Positions 44,758 through 64,000 of a stretch of 64,000 bases of DNA are shown here, in pieces. The stretch spans positions 124,001 through 188,000 of the forward strand of contig JAJXYF010000015.1 in the NCBI GenBank assembly GCA_021780755.1, written 5' to 3'. This DNA is from Deltaproteobacteria bacterium (GTDB lineage: Bacteria > Desulfobacterota > Binatia > Binatales > Binataceae). The position numbers and the translations under genes are program-made. Under the pieces are notes generated by a model. That model was not told the DNA's origin. It made no database searches and saw only the letters and a program-made list of their open reading frames with translations. Positions within the stretch are counted from its first letter, which is position 1. Every line of letters begins with the position of its first letter.

Positions 44758-45348
44758 ATGAACAAGACTGAAAAAAGCACGCTGGTCGCGGAACTGGCCG
44801 AGAATTTCGGCCGCGCGAGTATCGCGTTGCTGTCGGAATATAAGGGCATGAGCGCGGGCGAGTCCGACGATATGCGCCGGCGAATCCGGGCGGCGCGCGG
44901 CGAATTCCGCGTGGCCAAGAACACGCTCCTGCGCCGGGCGGTAGTCGGCACCAAGTTCGCCCTGCTCGAAGGCCAGCTGGGCGGATCGGTCGGGTTGATT
45001 CTCAGCTACGACGACCCGGTCGAGTTGGCCAAGACCGTCAGCTCGTTCAAGGACTTGGGCGAGAAGTTCAAGATTCGCGGCGGGGTGCTGGACGGCAAGC
45101 CGCTGACGCCGGCCGAAATCAACGACCTCGCGAGTCTGCCGCCGCGCGAAGTGATCCTGGCGCAGTTGCTCGGATTGATCCAGGCGCCGGCGACTCATCT
45201 GGTGCGCCTGCTCAACGAGCCGGGTTCGTCGCTGGCGCGGCTGATCGATGCGATCGGCCGCAAGGCCGGCGAAAACGCCCCGGCGCCCGCGGCCGTGGCG
45301 GAACCTGCGGTGGCGGAACCATCGACGGCGGAGGCCCCGCAATCGTAA
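44758..45348 (+). CDS. rplJ: 50S ribosomal protein L10
   Basis: This is a 196-residue stalk base that carries L7/L12 dimers on its C-terminal helix. It starts [20 protein letters not shown] at ATG 44758 with a GGAAG ribosome binding site. An in-frame TTG 18 codons upstream is ignored. It has a typical N-domain ([20 protein letters not shown]) and an Ala/Pro/Glu-rich tail. Confidence 0.96.
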   Translation: MNKTEKSTLVAELAENFGRASIALLSEYKGMSAGESDDMRRRIRAARGEFRVAKNTLLRRAVVGTKFALLEGQLGGSVGLILSYDDPVELAKTVSSFKDLGEKFKIRGGVLDGKPLTPAEINDLASLPPREVILAQLLGLIQAPATHLVRLLNEPGSSLARLIDAIGRKAGENAPAPAAVAEPAVAEPSTAEAPQS

Positions 45349-45475
45349 GGCGCGTGGGTGCCGTTCGCTTCAAAGCGTTGGTCAGGAATTAGCAGGAAGA
45401 CGAAAAAATATTCGGCCGGTCGGGGCGCTCCCACAAAACGACCCGCGGCCGCAAGTACGAAGGAGAGAAATCAAG

Positions 45476-45868
45476 ATGTCAGAAGCAGCACAGCTCAGCC
45501 GCGACCAGGTCAAGGATTATCTGAAGAACCTGAGTCTGCTGGACGCGGCGGCGCTCGTAAAGGAACTGGAAGAGGAGCTCGGCGTATCGGCGGCGGCTCC
45601 GATGGCGGTTGCTGCCGCTCCGGCGGCAGGTGCGGCGGCGGCGGCGCCGGTCGAAAAGGACGAGTTCAGCGTTATCCTGACGGCGGCGGGCGACAAGAAG
45701 ATCCAGGTGATCAAAGTGGTGCGCGAGCTCACGGGACTCGGCCTCAAGGAGGCCAAGGATCTGGTCGATGGCGCGCCCAAGGCGGTCAAGGAAGGGGTCA
45801 ACAAGGCCGAGGCGGAAGACGTGAAGAAGAAGCTCGAAGAGGTCGGTGGATCGGTCGAACTGAAGTAG
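45476..45868 (+). CDS. rplL: 50S ribosomal protein L7/L12
   Basis: This is a 130-residue protein. The N-terminal dimerisation helix is followed by an Ala/Pro-rich hinge ([20 protein letters not shown]) and the C-terminal factor-binding domain ([20 protein letters not shown]). It recruits translational GTPases. The AAGGAGAG ribosome binding site supports ATG 45476. Confidence 0.97.
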   Translation: MSEAAQLSRDQVKDYLKNLSLLDAAALVKELEEELGVSAAAPMAVAAAPAAGAAAAAPVEKDEFSVILTAAGDKKIQVIKVVRELTGLGLKEAKDLVDGAPKAVKEGVNKAEAEDVKKKLEEVGGSVELK

Positions 45869-45980
45869 GTCCCGGCGGGTATTTGGCACACATCTACCGG
45901 CGAAACAGAGTGGGCGGCGAAAGCGTGGGAATACCGCGATGGCCCACGTGCGTGCGTTTTCAAAGAGACGGTAATTACCG

Positions 45981-46012
45981 GGGGCGCGCGGCCATTAGCG
46001 GCGGCGCGCCCC
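45981..46012 (+). terminator. Candidate attenuator between rplL and rpoB
   Basis: GGGGCGCGC and GCGCGCCCC form a nine-base stem (loop about 14 bases with inner GCC/GGC pairing), followed by TTGATT. The T run is weak, so only partial termination is likely. E. coli has an attenuator at the same position that lowers rpoBC output relative to rplJL. Confidence 0.5.
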
Positions 46013-46070
46013 TTGATTCAGTTCGTCGCAGGGCGCCGCGCAGCGGCGTCGCATGCCGGATGAGGTAGAA

Positions 46071-50201
<4,131 letters not shown>

Positions 50202-50443
50202 GGGGGCCGGGGTTGGGAGTGTCGGGGCGCGGGTTGGTTGGGCGAGGATGGTTAGGCGAGGACGGTTGGATAGATAAGCCAGGTTTGTGAGTACGGGTTT
50301 GAAGGTGCGGCTTGTAGGGTGCGGGGTTGAGTGTGCGGGTTTGAGTGTGACGATGAAACTTCTTCCCGAGTGAAGGAAGAGGATCGCGATCGGGTGCGTT
50401 GAGGCGGCACAAGCCGCCGCGCCGCGCCAGGGAGCATAGCAGT
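50202..50443 (+). repeat. G-rich spacer with short tandem repeats between rpoB and rpoC
   Basis: The spacer starts with GGGGGCCGGGGTTGGG and TCGGGG, a G-quadruplex pattern (50202-50226). It then has GGCGAGGATGGTTA / GGCGAGGACGGTTG (14-base direct repeat) and TGCGGGGTTGAGTG / TGCGGGTTTGAGTG. The rpoC ribosome binding site (CAGGGAG) is at the far end. No gene is seen. Confidence 0.65.
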
Positions 50444-54748
<4,305 letters not shown>

Positions 54749-54782
54749 CGCGCCGGGGTCGTTCCTGTAAAAGATACTGTTT

Positions 54783-54818
54783 CCCCCAAGAGCGATGGGC
54801 GCTCTTGGGGGTTTATTT
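54783..54818 (+). terminator. Strong intrinsic terminator after rpoC
   Basis: CCCCCAAGAGCG (54783-54794) and CGCTCTTGGGGG (54800-54811) form a perfect 12-base stem with a five-base loop, followed by TTTATTT. It separates the rpo operon from the str operon. Confidence 0.95.
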
Positions 54819-54931
54819 GAACAACCGCATCGCAGGGCGATTTAGGATGCGGCCAGAAGGTGGGGCCGACCCCGCTAATTCCGGCGCAAGACGCGCAGGG
54901 GCGCGCTGCCGGGAGAATGAAGTTCGATACC

Positions 54932-55303
54932 GTGCCGACGATAAATCAATTAATACGCGCAGCGCGCGTTAAGAAACGCTACAAGATGAGCGCTCCGGCG
55001 TTGCAAGGATCGCCGCAAAAGCGCGGCGTCTGCACGCAGGTCAAGACCACTACGCCCAAGAAGCCGAACTCGGCGTTGCGCAAGGTCGCGCGCGTGCGGC
55101 TGTCCAACGGCTACGAGGTCAACACCTATATACCGGGCGTGGGGCATAACCTGCAGGAGCATTCGGTGGTGCTGATTCGCGGCGGCCGCGTGAAGGACCT
55201 GCCCGGAGTGCGCTACCACGTGATTCGCGGCACGCTGGATTCGATCGGCGTGCAGGACCGCCGCAAGAGCCGTTCGAAGTACGGCTCGAAGAAGCCGAAG
55301 TAG
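54932..55303 (+). CDS. rpsL: 30S ribosomal protein S12
   Basis: This is a 123-residue decoding-centre protein, [20 protein letters not shown] at the N-terminus. [20 protein letters not shown] carries the streptomycin-site Lys, and [14 protein letters not shown] the Asp that is methylthiolated in many bacteria; all look wild type. I chose GTG 54932 because it gives the canonical (M)PTINQL start. An ATG at 54917, five codons upstream, is also possible but has its GGGAG too close. Confidence 0.95.
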   Translation: MPTINQLIRAARVKKRYKMSAPALQGSPQKRGVCTQVKTTTPKKPNSALRKVARVRLSNGYEVNTYIPGVGHNLQEHSVVLIRGGRVKDLPGVRYHVIRGTLDSIGVQDRRKSRSKYGSKKPK

Positions 55304-55310
55304 AAAACCT

Positions 55311-55781
55311 ATGTCGCGTAAAGGACAGGCCCGTATCCGGGACATCGCTCCGGACCCGAAGTTTCACGACCGTACCGTCACCAAGTTCGTCAACGTGGTG
55401 ATGGAGCGGGGCAAGAAGGCGGTGGCTGAGCAGATTCTCTATGGCGCGCTCGACCTGGTGGCCGAGCGGACCAAGGAGGATGGGTTGGTGGTCTTCAAGC
55501 GCGCGCTCGACAACGTGCGTCCGGCGGTCGAAGTGCGATCGCGGCGCGTCGGCGGCGCGAACTACCAGGTGCCGGTCGAGGTGCGTCCATTGCGGCGATC
55601 CTCGCTCGCGATGCGCTGGTTGGCGACGGCGGCGCGGGCGCGCGCCGAGAAGTCGATGCGCGAGCGCCTCGCGAGTGAAATTCTGGAAGCGGCGGCGAAC
55701 CGGGGTGGTGCGGTCAAAAAACGCGAGGATACACATCGGATGGCGGAGGCCAATCGCGCCTTCGCTCATTACCGCTGGTAA
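55311..55781 (+). CDS. rpsG: 30S ribosomal protein S7
   Basis: This is a 156-residue head-domain organiser of the small subunit. It has [20 protein letters not shown]-like and [20 protein letters not shown] segments, typical length, and starts seven bases after rpsL. In E. coli it represses the str operon; no target is identified here. Confidence 0.97.
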   Translation: MSRKGQARIRDIAPDPKFHDRTVTKFVNVVMERGKKAVAEQILYGALDLVAERTKEDGLVVFKRALDNVRPAVEVRSRRVGGANYQVPVEVRPLRRSSLAMRWLATAARARAEKSMRERLASEILEAAANRGGAVKKREDTHRMAEANRAFAHYRW

Positions 55782-55800
55782 GTAAAAAGAACTCTTTTTT

Positions 55801-57897
55801 ATGGCTCGTGAAACACCAATAGAACGGGTGCGCAACATCGGCATCATGGCGCATATCGATGCCGGTAAGACCACCACCACCGAGCGCGTGCTCTATTACA
55901 CCGGGATCAATTACAAGATTGGCGAGGTGCACGAGGGCACGGCGACGATGGACTGGATGGTGCAGGAGCAGGAGCGCGGGATCACGATCACGTCCGCCGC
56001 GACGACCTGTTTCTGGCGCGACCATCGGATCAACATTATCGATACGCCGGGCCATGTCGATTTCACGATCGAAGTCGAACGCTCGTTGCGCGTGCTCGAC
56101 GGCGCGGTTGCGGTCTTTTGCGCGGTGGGCGGGGTCGAGCCGCAATCCGAAACGGTGTGGCGGCAAGCCGACAAGTATCGCGTTCCGCGGATCGCGTTTA
56201 TCAACAAGATGGATCGCGTTGGCGCCGAGTACGAGCGGGTGACCAACGAAATTCGCGACAAGCTCAAGGCCAAGCCGTTGCTGCTGCAGATTCCGATTGG
56301 CGCCGAGGAGAAATTTACCGGCGTGATCGATCTGGTCGAGATGCGCGCACTGATTTGGGACGACGATCGCCTCGGCGCGAACTATCGCGAGGAGCCGATT
56401 CCCGCCGACATGGCGGAGCTCGTCAAGGCCGCGCACGACAAGCTGATCGAGACGCTCGCCGACCATGACGATTCGATCATGGAACTGTACCTCGAGGGCA
56501 AGGCACCCGCACCGGCGCAGCTGCGCGCGGCGATTCGCTCGGCGGCGCTCAAAATTGAAGTGATTCCGGTCGTGATGGGCTCGGCCTTTCGCAACAAAGG
56601 CGTGCAGCCGATGCTCGACGCGGTGGTCGAGTATCTGCCGTCGCCGCTCGATCTGCCGCCGGTGGTTGGCAAGGTTGACGACGGCAAGATGGCCGAGCGC
56701 TGGCCGCACGATGACGCGCCTTTTTCCGCGCTCGCGTTCAAGATCATGACTGACCCGTATATCGGCACGTTGACCTTTCTGCGGGTCTATTCGGGCAAGC
56801 TCGAGAGCGGCAGCTCGGTGCTCAATTCGACCAAGGGCCGGCGCGAGCGGATCGGACGGCTGGTCAAGATGCACGCGAACAAGCGCGAGGAGATTACCGA
56901 GGTCTTCGCCGGCGATATTTGCGCGGTGGGCTTGCGCGACACGACCACGGGTGACACTCTATGCGACCCGGCTCATCCGATTATCCTGGAGGCGATCGAG
57001 TTTCCCGATCCGGTGATCCAGATCGCGATCGAGCCCAAGACCAAGGCCGATCAGGAAAAGCTCGGCGAGGCGCTGCAGAAGCTCGCCAAGGAAGATCCTT
57101 CGTTTCGCGTGAGCGTGAACAAGGAGACCGCGCAGACCCTGATTGCGGGCATGGGCGAGTTGCATCTGGAGATTATCGTCGATCGGATGCTGCGCGAGTT
57201 CAAGGTTGACGCCAATATCGGCAAGCCGCAGGTGGCGTATCGCGAAACCATTCGCCGCCCGTCGGAAGCCGAAGGCCGCTTCGTCCGCCAAACCGGCGGT
57301 CACGGCCAGTTCGGCGTAGTCGAATTGAAGATCGAGCCGCTGGCCAAGGGCGCCGGCTTCGAGTTCGAGGACGGCACCAAGGGCGGTTCGATTCCGCGCA
57401 ACTTTATCCCGTCGATCGAAAACGGGATCAAGGAAGCGATGGAGACCGGGGTGCTGGCCGGCTATCCGATGGTCGATATCAAGGCCATCGTGGTTGACGG
57501 CAAATACCACGAAGTCGATTCCTCGGAACTGGCGTTCAAGATTGCGGGCTCGATGGCCTTCAAGGAAGCGGTCGAAAAGGCCAAGCCAGTGCTGCTGGAG
57601 CCGGTGATGGACGTGGAGGTGGTGACGCCGCAGGATTTCATGGGCGAGGTGATCGGCGATTTGAACTCGCGCCGCGGCAAAATCCAGGAGATGGAGAATC
57701 GCGCCGGTGCGCAGGTGATCGCCGCGCGCGTGCCGCTCGCCACGATGTTCGGGTACGCGACCAAACTGCGTTCGATCACGCAGGGTCGTGCGAACTATAC
57801 GATGCAGTTTGCGGTGTACGAACCGGTCCCGCAGGCGATTTTCGAAGAACTGACCGCGCGCAATTCGGGCGAAACCGAAGCTCGCGCGCGTGCATGA
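55801..57897 (+). CDS. fusA: Elongation factor G
   Basis: This is a 698-residue translocase GTPase. The G-domain motifs are [20 protein letters not shown] and NKMDRVGA. The switch region [15 protein letters not shown] and the domain IV segment GGHGQFGVV are present. No good Shine-Dalgarno is seen before ATG 55801 (AAAAAGAACTCTTTTTT). It is the third gene of the str operon. Confidence 0.97.
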   Translation: MARETPIERVRNIGIMAHIDAGKTTTTERVLYYTGINYKIGEVHEGTATMDWMVQEQERGITITSAATTCFWRDHRINIIDTPGHVDFTIEVERSLRVLDGAVAVFCAVGGVEPQSETVWRQADKYRVPRIAFINKMDRVGAEYERVTNEIRDKLKAKPLLLQIPIGAEEKFTGVIDLVEMRALIWDDDRLGANYREEPIPADMAELVKAAHDKLIETLADHDDSIMELYLEGKAPAPAQLRAAIRSAALKIEVIPVVMGSAFRNKGVQPMLDAVVEYLPSPLDLPPVVGKVDDGKMAERWPHDDAPFSALAFKIMTDPYIGTLTFLRVYSGKLESGSSVLNSTKGRRERIGRLVKMHANKREEITEVFAGDICAVGLRDTTTGDTLCDPAHPIILEAIEFPDPVIQIAIEPKTKADQEKLGEALQKLAKEDPSFRVSVNKETAQTLIAGMGELHLEIIVDRMLREFKVDANIGKPQVAYRETIRRPSEAEGRFVRQTGGHGQFGVVELKIEPLAKGAGFEFEDGTKGGSIPRNFIPSIENGIKEAMETGVLAGYPMVDIKAIVVDGKYHEVDSSELAFKIAGSMAFKEAVEKAKPVLLEPVMDVEVVTPQDFMGEVIGDLNSRRGKIQEMENRAGAQVIAARVPLATMFGYATKLRSITQGRANYTMQFAVYEPVPQAIFEELTARNSGETEARARA

Positions 57898-57932
57898 TCA
57901 GGGCAAGTTAAGGAGTCGGAGGGAAAGCCATC

Positions 57933-59132
<1,200 letters not shown>

Positions 59133-59145
59133 GACTGAACAAGTA

Positions 59146-59277
59146 ATGTTCGCGTTCGGGGCCCCGTCAGGGGCCTCGATCATGAAGAGTGCCGGGCGTC
59201 CGCCAACCAGGATGTCCGGTAACAGGATCGAATCGAAGGGACCTGAGCGAGAGTCCGGGACGTGGCTGACAGGATGA
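59146..59277 (+). CDS. Possible 43-residue leader ORF coupled to rpsJ
   Basis: An open frame starts at ATG 59146 ([20 protein letters not shown]) and ends with a TGA at 59275-59277 that overlaps the rpsJ ATG at 59274, as ATGA. AGGA lies about 11 bases upstream of its start. It covers nearly the whole tuf-rpsJ spacer. It may be a small protein, a leader peptide controlling rpsJ, or the by-product of a conserved RNA structure. I do not know a family for it. Confidence 0.3.
   Translation: MFAFGAPSGASIMKSAGRPPTRMSGNRIESKGPERESGTWLTG
59158..59177 (+). promoter_or_regulatory. Hairpin in the tuf-rpsJ spacer
   Basis: GGGGCCCC-GTCA-GGGGCCTC: a six-base GGCCCC/GGGGCC stem with two extra pairs and a four-base loop. 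There is no T run after it, so it is not a standard terminator. It could be part of an S10-operon leader. Confidence 0.4.
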
Positions 59278-59582
59278 ACGAGAAAATTCGGATACGCCTC
59301 AAGGCGTACGACCATCGGCTGCTCGATCAGTCGGTGCGCGAAATCGTCGATACGATACGGCGCACGGGCGGAAGGGTAGCGGGGCCGATTCCGCTGCCGA
59401 CCCGGATCGAGCGCTTCACCGTGAATCGCTCGCCGCACGTCGATAAGAAGTCGCGCGAGCATTTTGAGATTCGCACCCACAAGCGTCTGCTCGACGTACT
59501 CGAACCGACGCAGCAGACGATCGACGCACTCGGCAAGCTCGACCTCGCCGCCGGCGTCGACGTTGAAATCAAGCTCGAGTAG
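59274..59582 (+). CDS. rpsJ: 30S ribosomal protein S10
   Basis: This is a 102-residue protein, [20 protein letters not shown] at the start, with [20 protein letters not shown] near the end. S10 is part of the 30S head and binds NusB/NusG. I chose ATG 59274, which matches family length; GTG 59262 would add four residues. The start overlaps the stop of the small upstream frame. Confidence 0.96.
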   Translation: MNEKIRIRLKAYDHRLLDQSVREIVDTIRRTGGRVAGPIPLPTRIERFTVNRSPHVDKKSREHFEIRTHKRLLDVLEPTQQTIDALGKLDLAAGVDVEIKLE

Positions 59583-59586
59583 TGCC

Positions 59587-60255
59587 GTGTTAACTGGATT
59601 GATTGGCAAAAAACTGGGCATGACCCAGGTTGGAGACACGTCGGGACGGGTGCAGGCCGTCACCGTGATCCAGCTCGGGCCGTGTGCCGTGACACAACTT
59701 AAAAGCGCGCCCACCGACGGTTACGAAGCGGTGCAAGTGACCTTCGGCAAGCGCAAGCTCTCGCGCACGACGTCGGCCGACCGCGGTCATTTCCAAAAGG
59801 CCGAGGTCGCCCCGGGTATCGCCACGCGCGAGTTCGACAAGCGCGGCGACGGCGAGTTGAAGCTCGGGCAAGCGATTGCGGCGAGCGACGTCTTCAAGGT
59901 GGGCGATACGGTTGACGTCTCGGGCGTCTCGAAGGGGCACGGCTACGCCGGCGTCATCAAACGCCATCACTTTGCCGGCTTCCCGGGATCTCATGGCACT
60001 CACGAATACTTCCGCCACGGCGGTTCGATCGGTAATCGGTCGTATCCCGGGCGCGTGCGCAAGGGCCTTAGAATGGCTGGCCAGATGGGCAACGAAAAGG
60101 CCACCACCGTCAACTTGAAAGTGGTCGAAATCCTGCCCGAGGACAACGCGATTATAGTCTCGGGATGCGTCCCGGGCGCCGATGGCAGTCTGGTGATCGT
60201 GCGGCACGCGGCCAAGACGCGGCGGGTTGCGCAGGAGGCGGTCGCCAATGGATGA
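59587..60255 (+). CDS. rplC: 50S ribosomal protein L3
   Basis: This is a 222-residue protein starting at GTG 59587 ([15 protein letters not shown]), four bases after rpsJ. The long loop ([40 protein letters not shown]) reaches the peptidyl-transferase centre. Longer frames run back into rpsJ and are rejected. Confidence 0.96.
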   Translation: MLTGLIGKKLGMTQVGDTSGRVQAVTVIQLGPCAVTQLKSAPTDGYEAVQVTFGKRKLSRTTSADRGHFQKAEVAPGIATREFDKRGDGELKLGQAIAASDVFKVGDTVDVSGVSKGHGYAGVIKRHHFAGFPGSHGTHEYFRHGGSIGNRSYPGRVRKGLRMAGQMGNEKATTVNLKVVEILPEDNAIIVSGCVPGADGSLVIVRHAAKTRRVAQEAVANG

Positions 60256-60919
60256 AGCGCAGCAGGGTGTGGCGTCAGTGGCGACGTCGATAAAAGTGCC
60301 GCTGTTCTCGGCGGGGCGCGAGCGCACCGGCGAGCTGGAATTGTCGGCGGCGGTGTTCGGCCGCACTGGCCATAATTCGCTTTTGCATGAGGCGGTCCGG
60401 ATGCAGCTGGCGAAGCGGCGCGCCGGCACTGCGGCGACCAAGACCAAGGGTCTGGTGGCGGGCGGCGGCAAAAAGCCGTGGCGGCAAAAGGGCACGGGGC
60501 GCGCACGTTCCGGATCGACCCGCTCTCCGCTGTGGCGCCATGGCGGGACGATCTTCGGACCGCAGCCGCGCGACTATTCGTACAAGATGCCGAAGAAGGC
60601 GTGGCGGCAAGCGCTGACGCTGGCGATTTCCGACCGCGCGCTTAACGGCAAGCTCGTCGTGGTGGAATCGCTCGACCTGTCCGAGGCCAAGACCAAGCAG
60701 GCGCAGGCGGCGCTGACGGCGCTTGGACTGAAACATGCCCTCATTATATTTGGCGACGAGGACGGCAATTTCTTTCGTGCGGCGCGCAACCTGGCGGCGC
60801 ATAAGCTGCTGCCGGTCGCGGGGCTCAACGTCTATGACGTGCTGAATTACGACGAGTTGCTGATGACGACCAAAACCGCCAAGGCGATCGAGGAGCGGTT
60901 GGGGAGCGTCGGGAAATGA
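60248..60919 (+). CDS. rplD: 50S ribosomal protein L4
   Basis: This is a 223-residue protein. The exit-tunnel loop GGGKKPWRQKGTGRARSGS is present. ATG 60248 overlaps the rplC stop by eight bases and has CAGGAGG upstream. L4 represses the S10 operon in E. coli through a leader hairpin. Confidence 0.96.
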   Translation: MDEAQQGVASVATSIKVPLFSAGRERTGELELSAAVFGRTGHNSLLHEAVRMQLAKRRAGTAATKTKGLVAGGGKKPWRQKGTGRARSGSTRSPLWRHGGTIFGPQPRDYSYKMPKKAWRQALTLAISDRALNGKLVVVESLDLSEAKTKQAQAALTALGLKHALIIFGDEDGNFFRAARNLAAHKLLPVAGLNVYDVLNYDELLMTTKTAKAIEERLGSVGK

Positions 60920-61203
60920 GCACGGAAGCATTGATTATCGCGCCGCTGATCACTGAGAAGGGCACGATCGCGAACGAAAAGGCCAATCAGGTCATCTTCA
61001 AGGTGCGCCCCGAGGCGACCAAGGACAAGATTCGGCTGATCGTCGAGGAGATGTTCAAGGTCACTGTGCTCACCGTGCGGACCTCGAATTTTCTCGGCAA
61101 GGAACGTCGCCGTGGCCGCGTGGTCGGACGCAAGCCGGATTGGAAGAAGGCCTACGTTACGCTGAAAGAAGGCGACAAGATCGAATTTTTCGAAGGTCTC
61201 TAG
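60916..61203 (+). CDS. rplW: 50S ribosomal protein L23
   Basis: This is a 95-residue protein; its start overlaps the rplD stop (ATGA). IIAPLITEKGTIANEKANQV and RRGRVVGRKPDWKKAYV are typical. It forms the docking site for trigger factor and SRP at the tunnel exit. Confidence 0.97.
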   Translation: MSTEALIIAPLITEKGTIANEKANQVIFKVRPEATKDKIRLIVEEMFKVTVLTVRTSNFLGKERRRGRVVGRKPDWKKAYVTLKEGDKIEFFEGL

Positions 61204-61322
61204 GGGATAGTTTTCGGCTGGGCAGTTTTTGGATCAGGACGGTCATTCGGAAAGCAGGGACAGCGGTCGGCACGGGATAGATATCGGGATCGACGGGATA
61301 GTTTGATCGACGGGAAAGTTAG
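61204..61322 (+). repeat. Short decayed tandem repeats in the rplW-rplB spacer
   Basis: GGGATAG occurs three times, and GATCGACGGGATAGTTT is followed by GATCGACGGGAAAGTTA immediately before the rplB start. The spacer is 119 bases, long for these two genes. Confidence 0.5.
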
Positions 61323-62156
61323 ATGGCAGTAATTCAACTTAATCCGCGCACGCCGGGCCAGCGCTTCATGCAGATTGCGGACTTCTCGGAATTGACCAAG
61401 AAGGCGCCGGAAAAAGCGTTGCTGAAGCCGGTCAAGAAATCCGGCGGGCGCAACAATCGCGGCCGCATGACGATGCGCCATCGCGGCGGCGGTCATAAGC
61501 GGCGTCTGCGCGTGATCGATTTCAAGCGTATCCGCGACGGAATTCCGGCGGTGGTCGCGGCGCTCGAATACGATCCAAATCGCTCGGCCAATATAGCCCT
61601 GTTGCATTATGCCGACGGCGCCAAGAGTTACATTCTGGCGCCTAACGGGCTCAAGGTCGGCGACAAGGTCGAATGCGGCGAGACCGCCGATATCAAGCCG
61701 GGCAACGCGCTCGCGCTGAAAAACATTCCGCTCGGCACCTTCGTTCATGCGATCGAGATGAAGCCGGGGGCGGGTGCGCAGTTGGCGCGCGGGGCCGGTA
61801 CGCAGGCGCAGTTGATGGCCAAAGAGGGCAAGTTCGCCCTGCTTAAACTGCCCTCCGGGGAGCAGCGGATGGTGCAGGCGCAATGCCGCGCGACGGTCGG
61901 TCAGGTCGGCAATATCGACCACGAAAATATCTCGATCGGCAAGGCCGGGCGCAGCCGCTGGGCGGGCAAACGGCCGCATGTGCGCGGCGTCGCGATGAAT
62001 CCGGTGGACCATCCGCATGGCGGCGGCGAAGGCCGCTCGAAGGGAAATCATCCGCAATCGCCGTGGGGTCAGCCGGCCAAGGGCTACAAGACCCGCGGCA
62101 AGAAGATCTCGGATCGGTTTATCGTAAGCAAACGTCCGCGCGGCAAGCGGGGCTGA
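61323..62156 (+). CDS. rplB: 50S ribosomal protein L2
   Basis: This is a 277-residue protein. [20 protein letters not shown] and the catalytic-region loop [20 protein letters not shown] (with the conserved His) are present. L2 is essential for subunit association and peptidyl transfer. The ribosome binding site is GGGAAAG. Confidence 0.97.
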   Translation: MAVIQLNPRTPGQRFMQIADFSELTKKAPEKALLKPVKKSGGRNNRGRMTMRHRGGGHKRRLRVIDFKRIRDGIPAVVAALEYDPNRSANIALLHYADGAKSYILAPNGLKVGDKVECGETADIKPGNALALKNIPLGTFVHAIEMKPGAGAQLARGAGTQAQLMAKEGKFALLKLPSGEQRMVQAQCRATVGQVGNIDHENISIGKAGRSRWAGKRPHVRGVAMNPVDHPHGGGEGRSKGNHPQSPWGQPAKGYKTRGKKISDRFIVSKRPRGKRG

Positions 62157-62252
62157 GCGGGGCCGGGATTAGATGGTTTGCGCGGAGCGGATGAGTTAGC
62201 TGGCAGGTCCTGAAAATTGACTGACGGTATCAACTGGCGGGTTGTGAATTAG
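62157..62252. other. rplB-rpsS spacer
   Basis: A 96-base spacer with a GGGGCCGGGATTAGATGG word that resembles the duplicated word of the rplK-rplA spacer. No clear ribosome binding site for rpsS is visible (GTGAATTAG). No gene is seen. Confidence 0.4.
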
Positions 62253-62549
62253 ATGAGATCGCTCAAAAAAGGTCCCTTCGTCGATACCCATCTGCAGAAA
62301 AAGGTGGATGTGGCCACGGCGGCGGGCGACAAGCGGATTATCCGGACCTGGTCGCGGCGCTCGATGATCACGCCGGACATGATCGGGCTGACCTTCGCGG
62401 TGCATAACGGCCACAAGTTTATCCCGGTGTATTGCACCGAGAATATGGTCGGGCACAAGCTCGGCGAATTTTCGCCGACGCGCACCTATCACGGCCACGC
62501 GGGCGACCGCAAAGGCGAGGTGCGCGCGGGCGGCGGGGCCCGCGGTTGA
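62253..62549 (+). CDS. rpsS: 30S ribosomal protein S19
   Basis: This is a 98-residue protein, [20 protein letters not shown] at the start, with [20 protein letters not shown] and [16 protein letters not shown]. It sits in the 30S head near the A-site finger. Usual position after rplB. Confidence 0.97.
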   Translation: MRSLKKGPFVDTHLQKKVDVATAAGDKRIIRTWSRRSMITPDMIGLTFAVHNGHKFIPVYCTENMVGHKLGEFSPTRTYHGHAGDRKGEVRAGGGARG

Positions 62550-62587
62550 GCGTTCGGCGCCTGAAGGGAAGAGGACAGTAATTCGCA

Positions 62588-62926
62588 ATGGAAGCAGTCG
62601 CGCGCAATCGCTTTGTCAGAATTTCACCGCAGAAGCTTCGGCTGATCTGCGAGCTGGTCGCCGGCAAACGGGTCGATCAGGCCCTGTCGATTCTCGAGTT
62701 CACGCCCAAAAAGGGCGCGAAGATTGTTTCCAAGGTGCTGCTCGCGGCGATCGCCAATGCGCGCGATCAGCAAAATGTTGACGAGGACAAGCTCTTCGTC
62801 AAGCGCGCGCTGGCCGATACGGGGCCGACCTGGAAGCGTTCGATGATGCGGGCGCACATGCATTCAACGCCGATATTGAAGCGCACCAGTCATTTGACGG
62901 TGATCGTGGACGAGCAGCCGTCCTAA
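62588..62926 (+). CDS. rplV: 50S ribosomal protein L22
   Basis: This is a 112-residue protein. [20 protein letters not shown] starts the fold, and the beta-hairpin region ([20 protein letters not shown], then [11 protein letters not shown]) lines the exit tunnel. The ribosome binding site is probably AGAGGACAG upstream of 62588. Confidence 0.97.
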   Translation: MEAVARNRFVRISPQKLRLICELVAGKRVDQALSILEFTPKKGAKIVSKVLLAAIANARDQQNVDEDKLFVKRALADTGPTWKRSMMRAHMHSTPILKRTSHLTVIVDEQPS

Positions 62927-62934
62927 AGGATTCT

Positions 62935-63612
62935 ATGGGTCAGAAGTCACATCCGCGCGGCATGCGCCTGGGCATTATCGAGGGCTGGGATTCCAAGTGG
63001 TACGCGAGCCACGACTATGCGGCGCTGCTGCATGAAGATTTGAAGCTGCGCGACTTTATCAAGAAGCGGCTCTATCACGCGGGTATTTCGCGCATCGAAA
63101 TCGAGCGGATGGCGAATAAGGCCAAGATCAATATTTTTACCGCGCGGCCCGGGATCGTGATCGGTAAAAAGGGCGTCGAGATCGACAAGCTCAAGACCGA
63201 TATCCAGAAGATGATGAAGGGCAAGGACGCCTTCATCAATATTCATGAAGTGCGCCGGCCCGACCTCGATCCGCAACTGGTGGCTGAGAATATCGCCCTC
63301 CAATTGGAGCGGCGGGTGGCCTTTCGGCGGGCGATGAAAGAGGCCGTCCTGCGCGCGATGCGGATGGGTGCGCTGGGTGTCAAAGTGCACGTCGCGGGAC
63401 GCCTCGGCGGCACCGAAATCGCGCGCTCGGAATGGTATCGCGAGGGGCGCGTGCCCTTGCAAACGCTGCGCGCGGACGTTGCGTACGGCTTTGCCGAAGC
63501 GCGCACGACCTACGGCGTGATCGGTGTGAAAGTGTGGATTTTCCGCGGCGAGATTTTGACCCGGCAGGCCGAAGCGGCCAAGCGTGCGGGCGCGGCCGCC
63601 CAACAGCAATAG
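62935..63612 (+). CDS. rpsC: 30S ribosomal protein S3
   Basis: This is a 225-residue protein. [20 protein letters not shown] is followed by the KH domain ([20 protein letters not shown]) and the C-terminal domain ([20 protein letters not shown]). It is part of the mRNA entry helicase. AAAGGA precedes the start, nine bases after rplV. Confidence 0.97.
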   Translation: MGQKSHPRGMRLGIIEGWDSKWYASHDYAALLHEDLKLRDFIKKRLYHAGISRIEIERMANKAKINIFTARPGIVIGKKGVEIDKLKTDIQKMMKGKDAFINIHEVRRPDLDPQLVAENIALQLERRVAFRRAMKEAVLRAMRMGALGVKVHVAGRLGGTEIARSEWYREGRVPLQTLRADVAYGFAEARTTYGVIGVKVWIFRGEILTRQAEAAKRAGAAAQQQ

Positions 63613-63729
63613 GGGTTGCGAGTTTTCAGGCCTGTTAATTGAGCGGCGGTTGCCAGGGAAGTTTGCGAGTGCGCGCGGTACGAAGGGATCGGCGATAACT
63701 GAATCTGAACACCGAAACACAGAAAAAAG

Positions 63730-64000
63730 ATGCTTTCGCCAAAAAAAGTTAAATATCGCAAGATCATGAAGGGTCGCGTCCGCGGTGCCGAAAATCGCGG
63801 GGTGGAACTCGCGTTCGGCGACTTCGGGCTGAAGAGCGTCGAAATCTGCCGGATCGATACGCGGGCGCTGGAAGCCGCCCGAATCGCGCTGACGCGTCAT
63901 ATCAAGCGCGGCGGACGCGTCTGGATTCGCGTCTTTCCGGACAAGCCGTTCACCAAGAAGCCGGCCGAAACCCGGATGGGCAAGGGCAAGGGCGCACCCG
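63730..64000 (+). CDS. rplP: 50S ribosomal protein L16 (5' part)
   Basis: The first 90 codons are visible, [20 protein letters not shown] at the start, with [20 protein letters not shown] before the window edge. L16 binds near the A site. The gene is cut by the window end. Confidence 0.95.
   Translation, partial: MLSPKKVKYRKIMKGRVRGAENRGVELAFGDFGLKSVEICRIDTRALEAARIALTRHIKRGGRVWIRVFPDKPFTKKPAETRMGKGKGAP

Overview
The window reads as chromosomal DNA from a high-GC, Gram-negative bacterium of deltaproteobacterial character. Evidence is the Lpt lipopolysaccharide exporter genes, a Tat pair, two tandem DUF507 genes, a DUF4911-like protein, a perfect CIRCE box in front of groESL, and a classical tRNA-secE-nusG-rpo-str-S10 gene order. 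The luciferase-like oxidoreductase, the PPOX-fold protein and the general gene mix would fit a soil lineage such as Candidatus Binatota. That placement is inference; I cannot confirm it without a phylogeny.

Layout. Positions 1-6.8 kb hold a phasin-like protein, a tandem pair of ArsA/Get3-type ATPases, a small DUF4911-like protein, a GH15 glucoamylase and tatBC. Positions 6.9-13 kb hold a histone-deacetylase-fold amidohydrolase, a three-gene set (LLM flavin oxidoreductase, alpha/beta hydrolase, cupin), a lipoprotein-like cyclophilin and a PHP phosphoesterase. Positions 13-23 kb hold ptsP, a membrane-anchored B12-type radical SAM protein, two DUF507 genes, a frataxin (cyaY), groES-groEL, a secreted acidic low-complexity protein and a single-domain response regulator. 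Positions 23-41 kb hold a stand-alone SbcD-like phosphoesterase, DAHP synthase, an LD-carboxypeptidase, a penicillin-binding-fold serine hydrolase, a copper P-type ATPase, Mpl, a HAD phosphatase, an M24 peptidase, a PPOX protein, lptG-lptF, rlmB, a GMC oxidoreductase and a DUF1329 protein.

From 41.5 kb to the end lies the core information-processing block: tRNA-Thr, tRNA-Tyr, tRNA-Gly, tRNA-Thr, rpmG, tRNA-Trp, secE, nusG, rplKAJL, rpoBC, rpsL, rpsG, fusA, tuf, rpsJ, rplCDWB, rpsS, rplV, rpsC and the start of rplP. A strong terminator separates rpoC from rpsL. Only one tuf is present here.

Non-coding DNA is the unusual part. The first 41 kb carry at least nine copies of a hairpin-forming dispersed repeat with the core CTGAAACCTC-NN-GAGGTTTCAG. 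It is often paired with a second repeat containing AGGTCAAGACTGTTGGGCTG, and GTCATTCTGAGC-type repeats also occur. None of these families enters the ribosomal block, where spacers instead hold short decaying tandem duplications and G-rich tracts. Several genes have a -10-like box so close to the start codon that leaderless mRNAs are likely. The tuf-rpsJ spacer holds a 43-codon reading frame that overlaps the rpsJ start. I found no CRISPR array, prophage, transposase or obvious defence system.
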